Assembly (NCBI GenBank): GCA_029962745.1
Contig: CM057152.1
Coordinates: 28,856,137-28,920,136 of the forward strand
Origin: Echinometra lucunter
Lineage: Eukaryota > Echinodermata > Echinoidea > Camarodonta > Echinometridae
Direction: 5' to 3'
Length of the DNA stretch: 64,000 nucleotides
The translations under genes were made by a program, and so were the position numbers. Under the pieces are notes generated by a model. The model saw only the letters and a program-made list of their open reading frames with translations, was not told the DNA's origin and did not search any database. This document shows, piece by piece, positions 24,201 through 35,208 of this stretch; within the stretch, counting starts at the first letter, position 1; the number at the start of each line of letters is the position of its first letter.

Positions 24201-26630
24201 ATCTAACTTTTTGAGATTGTGATGTTTATCTGATAACGGGAATTGTGCTGTCGGAGTATACTTTCTACACTGAATATGTTTTGAGCAAGTATTAGACCCT
24301 TGTTTTAATTTGAATATCCATGGTAACCGTTTGATTCTCCTCCATTGATGCTCCGCCATTTTTAACCATAATTTTGTTTGGTGGTATATGATTGGGGTAT
24401 CATAAGGAGTGAATGTCTTTCCGAGGAATCCTTCAAGGCATCCTTGAGGCTCATTTCGGTGGCCTTATACCGATATAGAGAATGTGGACTTGGTTTATAA
24501 AAGCAATACAAACAAAAAAAATACATGCAAATCAGTATATCAAATGGCTGGAAGCTCTATTCAGAGCCATTATTCAAATGGCTCTGTTCTTCCTAGAGGT
24601 CCAGGACTGACACAGAGTTACCATATAATACCGGCCAGTTTTGCGACAGATACACAGTTCTTGACGGATGTGGTAATCATGGTAATGGTCGGATACTTAT
24701 TGGTAAGGATTCTAAGGAAACACCGAGGTAACCAGCGATCTTTCGAGGTGCTGTTGATTATTAATGAATTAATCTTTTAATCAACAATAACATCAGAGGA
24801 ATGCAGCTTAAACAGTTTGATAAATTATGAATATGTATATTTTACCGAGCAATATAAAAGCTACAAACTAAGCATTTCAATAATCAGAAAATATTGGAGG
24901 GAAGTGTATACAAGTCGAATCTGGTTCCCACCGTGGCAGACAAGAGGAGTTATTGCATCATCATGATCATATTCATCGTACATCACAAAGAAGGAGAAAA
25001 AAGTCTTTTGGAAATGAGAAAATATAAATAAATATATATATATATTCTGCTTACGAAGTAGACAGGAACCGAATATTATTTAGCCATTCGGGATTCCACT
25101 ATAAAATATGGTTTTCCGTTTCAACCATGGATGTTCAATGCTCCTCTATACTTGCCATGTCCCTTGCTAGCAGAAGCGATGCAAAGCATGGATGTTGCGA
25201 TGCGGCATACCTTTCTTCATGAGTAATCGCTCGTGTAATGTTCCCTTGCTTTCACTATCCATGTGACACCATGTGCACGTATCATCTCGTCGGCGTTTTC
25301 GCTTCTGTCTGTTTGTTTCATGCAGCTATTAAATTTTACCGTTGTCGGAAATGAAGAACGTGCGAGAGAATCTTTTTACGAACATTACCAAAACTAGAGC
25401 TTGTCTTTAACAGTGCTCCTCATAAATACTTTCGTTGTTTGGTCCATTAAATGACGTTAAATTTTGTGTATTTATTTGAGAAATTTATGTGAAACTCCTA
25501 CCTTAGAGAATCATAAAATCTGCCAAAAATAATTTATTTTCACAGCTCTGACCTCTTCCTTTCAAAATCATTTTAATAAAGGTAAGTCCATATTTGGTCA
25601 TTTGGTTTCCTCATGTTATCGAGTATTGTGATGTTCTAAATAAACCTAACATCCAAAGTATTGTGTTACCTAATTTAGTCTCATCTACATTCGATCAATG
25701 CGTTCAAATAGTACAATCATGACAATCATACAGATATACTAAAATCTTGGATGGGGTCTGTAATGGGCGAAATAAAATAGCTTGCACTTGCCCAATGAAG
25801 TAATCCACTTAATTCATTTTACTACTCCCCACTTTTCTCTACCATCCATCAATATTATTATATTCAAACGCGGACAGTAATATAGGAAAATTCTCTGAGA
25901 ATTGTTCAAAAAATAGTGACATCTAATCCAAAACAACTTCTAAATTTCTTTTTCATGCTTTTAAGGAGGGTTCAGATTGCGCGTCGTCTGATATTGCCTT
26001 CAACGGAATATCTAAGTGGAGAAAATGCCCTAGGTTGGCCCGCCACGACATCGGAAATGTGTGAAGAATGCGCATGAATACAATCATTATTTTAAAAAAA
26101 TGATGATGATCCTAAATAAAGTAATCATTTAAGCCGTATATTATTGCAGAGTGCAGTGATAATACACGAACAAATTATAGCTATGGACATTATATGATCG
26201 TACCATCCGTCGGCACTAAATGGAATATTCCTTATCAAATGCATGCTTCCATGCAGTAATTGTTATTCATAGCAAATACTTTTAATCACCCTCAAATTTT
26301 TGAGTAATATTGAAGAAGTCGAACTGACATGGTGTGATTCTTGATCAAAGAAATTGAAAATGGGCAGCATGACCATCAACTCTAACCTTCAAACCCAAAT
26401 GGCTCATTACAAAATAGTTTACATTCAGTGTGTTCACTCATCTTCCAGAAGTAGACAGTCATGTATCAATTCTAGAAACTTTCTGATTCTATCAGCAAGA
26501 TGTAAATGTATTTTATCTAAAGGAGGAGGTAAGGTAGAAAAGTGTTCATTATCTTATTTTTAAAGGGAAAAATAATGTGTATGCAGTGAGTTGCTGTTTT
26601 AGATATAAGTAAGGTATTTTTGCTTAGGTC
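21269..26630. other. Intergenic between the two transporter genes; no supported gene
   Basis: It holds poly-G/C runs (about 21955, 22610, 23434), a (GT)n at 23201-23221, a small (TA)n near 25032, and several chance open frames. A 98-codon frame at 24484-24780 has one possible membrane segment (DVVIMVMVGYLLVRIL), but nothing supports expression or a family match. Confidence 0.45.
23401..23445 (+). mobile_element. Left-end fragment of a GGATCCAG hAT-like element
   Basis: CAGTCGGGGGATCCAGAATTT resembles the left end of the 15775 element (split here: CAGTCGGGGG then ATCCAGAATTT). It is followed by a G run. No right end was located. Confidence 0.35.
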
Positions 26631-26777
26631 TTAACCCTTAAGCTGCTAAAGCTCCCCATATTGATCTGTGCAGGGTTACCAATGCTACGTTTGGTAGCAC
26701 GCTCACTCATGCATATTAAGTACCCCTGGAATAAACTTGGCACAGGAAGGATATATGGATGGTACAGTAAGGGTTAA
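26631..26777 (+). mobile_element. piggyBac-like MITE flanked by TTAA
   Basis: The 147-bp segment starts TTAACCCTTAAGCTGC and ends CAGTAAGGGTTAA. Read as TTAA plus CCCTTA at the left and TAAGGG plus TTAA at the right, it fits the TTAA target and the CCC/GGG ends of piggyBac transposons. The inverted match outside that core is short, so the family call is tentative. Confidence 0.55.
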
Positions 26778-28041
26778 AGCGAAAAAATACCATTCGTGCC
26801 CCTGAATCGTTGAAGGAAATCTTTTAAGATTTCACCCACGAAAATGTCAACGAAAGCAGAATACACGGGAATACACAGAACCAACTTCAGAATAGATTAC
26901 ATCTCAGATAACGACATTCTTTGAGCATGTTGAGTGAATCCGAAAGCCTTAAACACGTGCGTGTAACTGCTCAGCACTTGTACAGTTAAATGAATATAAA
27001 TTGGCTCGAATCTGTTCTTATTTCAAAACCTATAACCTAATGAATCATTGTCCATTAAGAACCATGTGTTAGGAAAGGGAAATGGACAGGGCGTATTTGT
27101 AATGCCATTATCAAGACAAATGGATTCGCTACTGGAATCTAAACTGCGATCAATTTTCTCGCCATCTTGCCCGCTCTATTTGCAATGCCGATGTCCCAAG
27201 GAGCTGAAACGCTATCCGTCAAATTCTATCCAAGCTAGATAAGGTTATAGTCGGGCCATTAGAATTGCATAAAGTATGTAAAGTATATATTCATTGTTCA
27301 TTATTCCTGTTATCATTCTTGATATTCATGCTTGGGTGTTGAGGTTTTTTCTCTTTTTTTTTTCTTTTCTTTTGAATGTCGTAATCTGAAGCGTAACTTC
27401 ATTCCGCTTTTAGTGCGAGTGTCAGTAGAAATATTAAAAGTAGTATCTTCAAGCAGAAGTGATTAATTACTAAGTCTAATACCGACTAACGGTTGCCTAT
27501 ACATGACAACTGGAAAAAGGGGTGATGTATATCAATTCTGCTTCTAATTTTTCTTTTACGCGAGGAAGTATACAACTTGTGATTAATGATTCACAAGATT
27601 TTAATATTGTTTATAAGGTAAAACATATAGGTACACTGGTCTTCATAGTCATGACAATCTTGACCGGAAATGGAAGTAGAATGATCAAGGATTGCTTGGA
27701 ATGACCATCGATTGGTGAAAAGCCAAATTCTTAAATAACAGTTCTCGAAAGATGTCTTCTATGTTTTTACGTTTCATTTTGTTTTAAGTTGCCGATTTTC
27801 ACTAAGATCTGAATCCAAGTAAATAAAGGGATTTAGTTTAGGGAATTGCGGAGTAACTGGCCCACTAAACCTATATGAACAACCTTTGATATCGAAAACT
27901 ATAGGCCAAAACATGGAAAACTTTCCAAGCTCCCCAGGCATCGGCAGTCTGCCCTTGATTACAAATCGAAACTATCTTGAGATTTCTACTTATTCAAGAA
28001 TACAATCATCACTTTGTCATCCTTTTTCATCTTAAATGCAG
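26778..28041. other. Upstream flank of gene 2
   Basis: AT-rich, with no clear TATA box or initiator that I would assign. Because the first coding exon of gene 2 is preceded by an acceptor-like CTTAAATGCAG, a non-coding first exon and the promoter may lie somewhere in this stretch or further upstream. Confidence 0.35.
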
Positions 28042-28063
28042 ACTCATCCTGAAGCAGTATAAG

Positions 28064-28175
28064 ATGGATGGCTTTACAGACCTGATGGTGAACTTAACCA
28101 ACGCGACTTCTGGTCCGGTCATGCCGGCCTGTTGGCCAGTCCTTGTAGACCCTACAACTCAGGAACTTTTTGATG
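28064..28175 (+). CDS. slc51a-like: Gene 2 coding exon 1: extracellular N-terminus
   Basis: Thirty-seven codons plus one base, ending in ELFD before GTAAGT. It encodes MDGFTDLMVNLTNATSGPVM and then PACWPVLVDP, with two N-glycosylation sequons and one cysteine. The exon itself probably begins at 28042, after an AAATGCAG acceptor, so 28042-28063 would be 5' UTR. If transcription instead ran through the acceptor, an ATG at 28036 would open a short upstream frame closing at the start codon. Confidence 0.82.
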
Positions 28176-31100
28176 GTAAGTTCATGTTGACGGGCAAGTC
28201 CAGGATAATCTGTTTCCATGCGTCACCGAGTAGATTCATCAATTTGGGAAGCATAGATTTTTTTTCTTTACATTTCGTATATTCCGTGTGCCAGGGATAT
28301 CAAATAATTCCCTGATTGGATATTAATAACATGTAACATGATACCACAATCTGCCACCCATGAGTGTATAATCACAATTTTCTTTACACGATTTGGAAAC
28401 CAAGTGATGAAATGTTGATTTAAATATTGCTTAATATTGTCTTGGAGTATTGTTAGAAAAAAGAGATTTTTAGGGGTGACGAGAAAAAGTCATAGCATAA
28501 CAGTAATCATAGCATGCTTTCTTTAATGAAGTGATCATCAAACATGGACTATGACAGGTGAATAATTATGTATGCCAGAGAAGAGAAATATAAACTACTT
28601 TTTTCTTAACGTACATCTTGTTCGAGGGGAATATGTTTACATGAATTGCCTCGTCAACAACCACTATTCAGTAAACTTACTTTTATAAAAGAATAATTCA
28701 GAGTCTGTATGTATCAAGTAAAAAGTGTCAAGGAAAATACATTTCCGTTCAAAGGCAGCGAACAGGATTGTCACGTAATTTCATTTTCCCCTAAAAACGT
28801 ATTCGTTACTAACTTTCCCGGAAGAGAAAAAATAGAAAAATCGTGATAAAGGTCGTGATTGGATTGTTTATTTTCTTCTTTTGCATTCTGTTAATGTTTA
28901 AAACTGAGATCTATTCATTCTTTGACAGACTTCGTTTGAATTCATTTAGCCCTTTTTTTTTGGGGGGGGGGGTGCAATTGTGTGGGATTGTGATGAAAAT
29001 CTTTCAAAGATCTCATCGGCAAGAAAATAACCAAGAACTACACACACCGGACGAAATACATTTTGAAAAGAAAAAAAGTCACGATGATGTTGATGATTAG
29101 GATGATGATGATGATGTTGATGATAATGATGATGATGATGGTGGTGGTGGTGTTGACGTAGATGGTGGTGATGATATTGATGACAATATTGAGAATAATT
29201 CTGAGGCAATGTTTCACTCCTACAGCGATGGGCAGCAACTCCAAATTCCTTGGTTTAATGGGAACATGCATTGCACTAACAGTCTTCAACGTAGGCATGT
29301 ATCTAGAGACGCTTTGGTTCCTGTGCAGAAAGATACCGAGTAGAAGGAAAATACAACTTTCATTCATCATGGGCATATATCCAGTAAGTGAATATTTACC
29401 TCCACCCCCCCCCCCCTTCTCCTTCCACACTCAAGGTAACCCAAAACAAAACATGGGGGCCTGGGTAAACGTGCACACAAATTTCTTGTGCCGCCCCCAG
29501 GTGCCCCCAACAAAAATCTCAGAAACAAAATCAAGACAAAACAAAACCGCTTCCTGTGCCCCCACTACAGAAAGGGATGCCCTCAGTGCCCCCTTCTGAA
29601 AAAATCCTGGCTACGCCACTGCCCCCTCCCCCAAAGTCTTGATAATTGATTTCTTTCTTCTTAAATCATTTTGAAAAGATGTGGCACGATATTATTGCAT
29701 TTCATCTGTTTGATTCCTTTTTCTGTATTTTTATTTCCAGTGTCCTGTTCACAGACATAAACATTATCATTATGAAATATTTCATTCGTGCCAGGAAGAA
29801 GTCTTTTTGCACTTGCAGAAAAATGTTAATCCATCTAACACATTAAATATTCAGTGAATACACCTGGGGGTGTTTCATAAAGCTGTTCGTAAAGTTATGA
29901 ATGACTTTACGAACGACTTGAATATATCAAACCAAATGGAATTCTAGATCATTACAAACTGCATGAGCTAACGGTCAAAAATGCAGACAAAAATTTCTAT
30001 TGTTTACAAACATTATTTTAGGGCACAATTTAAATGAAATTATGGGGAATGCAGTGTCAGACTTTGTTTAATGTCAGCATGGTCAGGAAAAACCTTTGGT
30101 ATCCCATTTGGCACTTCACATTCAAGTCCTTTGTAAAGTCTAGAACAGCTTCGTGACCCCCCCCCCCCCCCGGGTTGGTAGTAGCCACAGTAATTCCAAT
30201 AGTTTGTGTAGGCCTATGTCATGAATATTGGCCCACTTTCATCGTCACCTTTCCTGAATTTTTGACAGAGACATGAATGTAAAACCTTATATAGACCACA
30301 ATGCAGACATATAAATTAATGTTCCCTCCTAAAAATGCGAGGGAGTTCAGGAGGGGAGGAGAAGAATAAATAAAAGAGGAGGGAGAGAGAGGGATGAGAC
30401 GAAGCGTCACGTATAATAAAGATTTAAATTTTTATTTTTCAACTAGATATTAAGCGTAATTATAGCCGGTGGTATTTCTTGCTTATTTCCTATGTAAATA
30501 AGTTTGTATCTTTGCCTGGAAATTAAATAAATAAAATAAATAGAATATATAGCAGTGTAGGGCACTAACTTGAATTGTAGTGGGTGCAACGAGTTTCAAG
30601 ATTAAAATTCAACCATATTTTAGGGACCCTTTTGTCAGGTTTGGGTGTAGACTCGGACCAATTTTCAATGAGCGTAAGAGGCGTTGCAAAGACGTCAGAT
30701 GCTAATCAGTTGTTTTTGCACCATTCTTTTTTTCAGGTTTTCTCTGTAACTTCTCTGCTAGCAATGTTTATACCAAGAGCCTCGGTTATCACAGGGTTTA
30801 CAGCTCACGTGTAAGTGTATCGGAACCTTAACATTTTTCTTTGAAATCATCTATGTACCTTCTTTTTCCATGGTCATGAAATAAAGGAGGAGGGTAGGGG
30901 GGGGTTCTTCTGAAAAGGAATGGAATTGAATTGAAGCGATCGTGCTGTGTTAAGAATTAAATAATGATGAAAAGGAGGAAGGGACAGTTGAAGAGAAGAC
31001 GGAGAGAAAGAGAAGGAAAGACGATTTTTTTTTTGCAAGTTAGCATAGTTAGTGAGTAATGAAAAAGAGAAGGGGTAGACAGAGCAGAGAGAGAGAGAGA

Positions 31101-34100
31101 CAAAGAGAGAGAGAGAGAGAAAGAAAGAAAAAGCTAGAAATAAAATGTAGACACCTGATTGACTAGGGGAAACTTATATACATAACTGAAAATACAAAAG
31201 ATTAGGCCTACACTTTGTTCTGCTACTACTGTTGTTTTCATGGGCAGAAATCCCATGGAAATTGGGGGGGGGGGGAGCATGTCCCCAAGCCCAACGAATT
31301 TTCATTTGGGGAACACAGTATGAAATACATCTCTCTTCCCCAAGATTTGTAATATTTAACTCGGTAGAGAGAATTTTGGAGTAAAAACACACATGAAAAA
31401 AAAAAAAAAAAAAAAGCCATCGAGTTTTTCCTGCTTGTCAGGGAACTGGAATGCTTCCCTCACAGATCTCCGCCCCTGACTCCTCTTCAGTAGGCCCTTT
31501 TTATTTTTCCTTTCTATACCATCCCCTTATTTCTTTTTCTTCCTTTTACAGATACTTTTCCATGGCGCTTGTTCAGTTTATCATGTTGTTGACCGGTTAC
31601 TATGGTGATAAATCAAAGATGTTACGGATACTGGATGGAAACATCATTCCACTGGCCACGCCCCCTTTGTCTATGTTCTGTATATGCTGTCTGCCGAAAA
31701 TTCCAGTTAATAAGTAAGTGACTGTAGAATGATGTACAACTACAGCGACTAATGTTGCAAGAAAGTTGCAATCGATTGCAAATAATTGCTAATTTTGAAA
31801 CAAACATCCTGATTGGCTCAGGGTATTGCCTTTTAAGAAGACATGCATGCAACACTGATTTTGATTGGCCAGTGGCAATCAGTTGCAAATTGCAATCGAT
31901 TGCAACTTTCTTGCAACACCCCAAAAAGATAAGAGTGAGCTTTTCGACAATCTTCTTTGAATATGCTGGGAAGATATTAGTGATGATTGAATTAAATTTT
32001 AATCTAGATATACAAAGAAATCCATCATTTTGCATGCAGTCTGATATTGTGTGGTTTATAACTAAAAGGCATTGGCTAACATTGTTATGATTTTAAAAAA
32101 TCTTGTTTTGTTACTTGAAAATGGGATAAACATAAGGGTTATAGTGTAAAAATACCAGTCTGAAAGTTTCAAAGTATAATATCCACAGGAAGTATTTTTA
32201 AATATCAAAAATGTGAACCAATGTTTGAAAACTATACGAGGGTCGGTTGCACAGAATAGACATAAGGAGTGCGCATGCGCGTATGACTCACCTTACCGTA
32301 CTGTGTGTATTGGCGAATCACGCGGCGGGAGGCACATAACGGCATTTTCAAATTCAAGCAAAGTGGTCTTCTAAGTGATTGTCTCGTGAGACGAAGGATA
32401 ATAAAATCGCCGTTTGCGTCTAACTTACACTTTTTCATTCCAAATTATGGTTGGTTTCAAGGTTTTTGAGTACAAATACAAGTACTCATAGACATGTTTC
32501 ATCTTAGTTTGAGAATTTTTTAAATCAGCTACTCACAAAGTTAGCCAATGCCTTTAATACTAGTAAACGGGGTTTCGACTCGAGTCTGTATCGATGACCT
32601 ATTCAATATGAATTATGATTATGTATGACAGATCTAGGTCTGTATAGTTACTTAATACATTATCAAAACTATCTTTTATTAGTGAATGTTAATTTTTTTT
32701 TTGGTACTATTTTCTTTTTCATTTTTTCATTTAGTAACTTCATCATTGCCGAAGGTTGTGAATCTCGTTAATTTCGTTTTCATTTTATTCTCTCTTTTTT
32801 TCCCCCAATTTTATTTTGTATTTTCATTTTAGATGATTATTTTCTGTGCCTATCTGCTTGCGTCTTGTGGTATACCGTGAACACGTACTTCTTTTCAGCA
32901 ACAAATCTGTCTCAGTTAAAACATCACTGCACGGTTAGAACACTGTTGTTTAAAACTCATTGGGTTGTTTATAATATGAACTTGCCAATAGTTGTTACAA
33001 AAAAATCCCCATATCGTGTTTTCCATACATTTAAAAAAAAACGACAGTTGGAAGGTTCATATTCTAAACAACCCAATGATTTTTAAACAACTGTTCTATG
33101 CGTGTGGATACTTGTGATAGTGGCGATGACTCTTTTGTTTATTATTGTATTTTCTTAAGGTTTACCCTTCCAAAGTTTGTGAAGTTGATCCGTGGTCTGG
33201 TGCTTCAGGTAGCCATCATCAAACCACTCTTCTACTTTCTTGGTGCTGTTCTATGGCTCAACGGAACCTTCATTCCAGGAGATGTAAGTCCAATGGCCAA
33301 CCTGAAAGGGGCACGGGAGCCTGTAATTGCCCCAAACAGTTAGTGGAAAAGGAAAGAATTGGGAAAAAAGGAGAGATAGGAGGGGAAAATAAAAAGTTAG
33401 AATAAGTTATTGAGAGCTCATCCCAGTCCCTTCTCCAAATCTAGGTCTCGAAGATTCAACACATTCAAGAAAAGTAATGTATTGGTAACAGTACAGTTGT
33501 TTTTCTCAACCTATGTAGATGTAGTAAATTATCACCAGGGGGTGTTTCATAAAGCTCTTCGTAAAGTTACGCATGACTTTACGAACGACTTGAAAATAAA
33601 GTGCCATGTGGGATGCAAAAACTTTTCTTACCGTTTTAACAAAGTGTAGCTCCATCTCCCATTATCTCAATTAAATTGTGGCAAAAAATATACTTCCCAA
33701 TAAATTTATGCTTGTAAACAACAGTAATGTTAATCTACGTCTGCATATTTCACTTTTAGCTGATGCGATTTATAATGACTGAGAACCCCATTTGGCTCGC
33801 TATATTCAAGTCGTTAGTGACTCACAACTTTGTATTATGTAATAAATAAACACCTGGTATAATAGTCCGGTTGCCAGAGTTCAGGCCTTATCATAAATTT
33901 CAAAAGCACCTTCGAGACTTTGCTTCCTTTTGTGATATGCGATACGAAATGATTCATGGATTAGGGCCATCAATTCTCTTCCCCCCCCCCCCCCCCTCTA
34001 GTTCTCAAGCTCTGGTACATATCTCTGGTTCAACGTCATCTATATCGTCTCAACGCTCTTCGCACTCAACGGCATCATCATCTTCTACAAATTGTCCAGG

Positions 34101-35208
34101 GAACCGCTCAAAGAGTACCACCTCACTCCCAAGTTCTTCACCGTCCAACTCACCCTGATCCTCACCAACGTCCAGTCGTTCACCATCGGCATCTGCGCCA
34201 TAGCAGGGAACATCGCTTGTAAGCCGCCCTTCCACCCGGGCTTGAGGGCGCTGTGTAAGTACAATCTCTATAAATCCACTCTGAGTACAACCTTCTCTTT
34301 GCTTAATTTTGTTCGTCAACTGCAGGTGTACTTTAGGGAACCATTTTAAGTCAGTCGCCAGTTTCTTTCCTGTATATAAAGCTTAGTCATACCTAGCATT
34401 AAACTATAAATGTCATGTAATTCTAATGATGGTGCTAAATTAGTTGTTCCCAGCCCTTAAGTAAGCATCTTAAAGAGCCATTGTGTAGACTCTCTCAACA
34501 TTTTGATCAGAGAATTTTGACAGTCATTAGTAAATGACTGTGGAGGCTACATTCCTTACCGAATATAATTAAATGAAACTTTTGGCAAGAGTAAGAGTAA
34601 GTGATTCCTTGGAATCAGCTCCTTTTTCATTAATGACGTAGAGACACACTGATTACAAAGTATTTTATTTTTATGTACTTATTACAGATATCGACAGTGT
34701 ACTCAACATCATCGAGATGTTTCTCTTCAACATCTTTGCTACTGTCTGGTATAGGAGGTTGAAAGGCAATATGGGACAAGAGCAACTTCTGGAGAGGCGC
34801 GAGTACGCCAGACTAAGTCAGAATTCTTATCGCCGAGATCCCGCTCAGCAGATGGTACTCGGGGACGAAAACGAAAACAAACCCGATCTCGCACTCTACA
34901 AACCGTCCTATGCAGATGATGGCAACGTCACTAAACAAAATGGCGGAGGTGACTCCGTACATGCTACAGGGGGCACACCATGGCAAAAGTTCGGTGAGGC
35001 ACCGGAGAGCGCGCAAAAGCAACCGTTTCTTCATGTGGTCGCTGGCCAGCCGAATGGAAGTATTGCCTGCAGGGTAACCGATGAGACCGCGAACCAACAT
35101 CAGTCTCCCCACAAGAACACTTTGGAAGATACCGTCGAAAGGTCATCGGTGAAATCCGGGTCAATCCCATGGAGTGGTTCCGGGTCGGACAGAGAAACTG
35201 ACGTCTAG
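28064..35208 (+). CDS. slc51a-like: Organic solute transporter alpha-like gene 2 (complete, seven coding exons)
   Basis: Spliced CDS of 1404 nt: 28064-28175, 29226-29383, 30737-30810, 31552-31713, 33160-33283, 34002-34254 and 34688-35208, giving 467 residues. The N-terminus is extracellular, with two glycosylation sequons (NLT, NAT) and the family-type PACWP before the first membrane segment. Seven segments fall at roughly 45-66, 81-104, 113-133, 175-200, 217-240, 255-280 and 297-315. They are followed by a cytoplasmic tail of about 150 residues. Family marks include MYLE, IPRA, the Cys loop FCICCLPK, KEYHLTPKFF and the loop cysteine in NIACKPP. The ATG has a good context (AAGATGG). Every exon phase equals that in gene 1. 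Human SLC51A is shorter (340 residues), mainly because of the tail. Confidence 0.88.
28960..29185 (+). repeat. Poly-G run and (GAT)n microsatellite in gene 2 intron 1
   Basis: A G run at about 28963-28972 is followed, from about 29080 to 29180, by GAT repeats with GTT and GGT interruptions. Histidine-rich or Ile-rich open frames on the other strand are artefacts of it. Confidence 0.9.
29226..29383 (+). CDS. slc51a-like: Gene 2 exon 2: first membrane segment
   Basis: A 158-nt exon after TCCTACAG. It encodes FLGLMGTCIALTVFNVGMYL, the MYLE motif, a basic loop (RKIPSRRK) and GIYP at the end, just as in gene 1 exon A. It opens with two bases that complete an Ala codon. Confidence 0.88.
29440..29621 (+). 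mobile_element. hAT-type element remnant in gene 2 intron 2
   Basis: It ends with TCCTGGCTACGCCACTG, the right end of the 10605 family. Upstream are CCCCCAGGTGCCCCC-type sequence and AAACAAAATCAAGACAAAAC. The left terminus is not recognisable. Confidence 0.5.
29866..30171 (+). mobile_element. GGGTGTTTCATAAAG MITE (copy 2) in gene 2 intron 2
   Basis: The left end GGGTGTTTCATAAAGCTGTT and the interior words AATGCAGAC and CCCATTTGGCAC are shared with copy 1. The right end is degraded (AACAGCTTCGTGACCCC) and closes on a C run. It has the same orientation as copy 1. Confidence 0.75.
30737..30810 (+). CDS. slc51a-like: Gene 2 exon 3: second membrane segment
   Basis: A 74-nt exon between TTTTTTCAG and GTAAGT, encoding VFSVTSLLAMFIPRASVITG and five more residues. 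It is identical in length and phase to gene 1 exon B. Confidence 0.88.
30985..31135 (+). repeat. GA-rich tract in gene 2 intron 3
   Basis: A purine-rich tract with GA units at about 31085-31120. It continues into poly-G (about 31265) and poly-A (about 31396-31415) runs. Confidence 0.8.
31552..31713 (+). CDS. slc51a-like: Gene 2 exon 4: third membrane segment and Cys loop
   Basis: A 162-nt exon after CCTTTTACAG. It encodes YFSMALVQFIMLLTGYYGD, a loop, and PPLSMFCICCLPKIP with three cysteines. Length and phase match gene 1 exon C. The FGG motif of gene 1 is YGD here. Confidence 0.88.
31754..31917 (+). mobile_element. MITE with perfect 28-bp inverted ends in gene 2 intron 4
   Basis: The left arm GTTGCAAGAAAGTTGCAATC continues GATTGCAA. 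The right arm is its exact reverse complement (TTGCAATCGATTGCAACTTT then CTTGCAAC). The 164-bp element is rich in TTGCAA words throughout. No clear target duplication. Confidence 0.8.
32066..32554 (+). mobile_element. Harbinger-like MITE, TAA target site, in gene 2 intron 4
   Basis: The left end AAGGCATTGGCTAAC and right end GTTAGCCAATGCCTT are perfect inverted repeats of 15 bp, followed on the inside by weaker matches (GATTTTAAAAAATC and its counterpart). TAA flanks both sides (32063-32065 and 32555-32557), the size and type of PIF/Harbinger target duplications. A Tc1/mariner TA reading is possible. The 489-bp interior has no transposase. Confidence 0.75.
33160..33283 (+). CDS. slc51a-like: Gene 2 exon 5: fourth membrane segment
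   Basis: A 124-nt exon after TTTCTTAAG. It encodes FTLPKFVKLIRGLVLQVAII, the rest of the fourth segment, and WLNGTFIPGD before GTAAGT. NGT is a sequon on the outer loop. It is four codons longer than gene 1 exon D at the N-terminal side. Confidence 0.87.
33538..33855 (-). mobile_element. GGGTGTTTCATAAAG MITE (copy 3), inverted, in gene 2 intron 5
   Basis: The left end GGGTGTTTCATAAAGCTCTT is followed by GTGCCATGTGGGATGC, the reverse complement of the right-hand interior of copies 1 and 2. TGCATATTT and TCAGTC-side words follow in reverse order. The far end is weak (AATAAACACC). Hence it is the same family in the opposite orientation. Confidence 0.75.
34002..34254 (+). CDS. slc51a-like: Gene 2 exon 6: fifth and sixth membrane segments
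   Basis: A 253-nt, G+C-richer exon after a C run and CTCTAG. It encodes YLWFNVIYIVSTLFALNGII, the loop LSREPLKEYHLTPKFF, the sixth segment and NIACKPPFHPG. It has the same length and phase as gene 1 exon E. Confidence 0.9.
34688..35208 (+). CDS. slc51a-like: Gene 2 terminal exon: seventh membrane segment and tail
   Basis: The exon starts after TATTACAG, completing a split Tyr codon. It encodes IDSVLNIIEMFLFNIFATVW and YRR, then a hydrophilic tail of about 150 residues ending in TAG. The tail holds RREYARLSQNSYRRDP and Ser/Thr/Gln-rich stretches, several of them possible phosphorylation sites. The tail is not recognisably related to that of gene 1. Confidence 0.88.
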
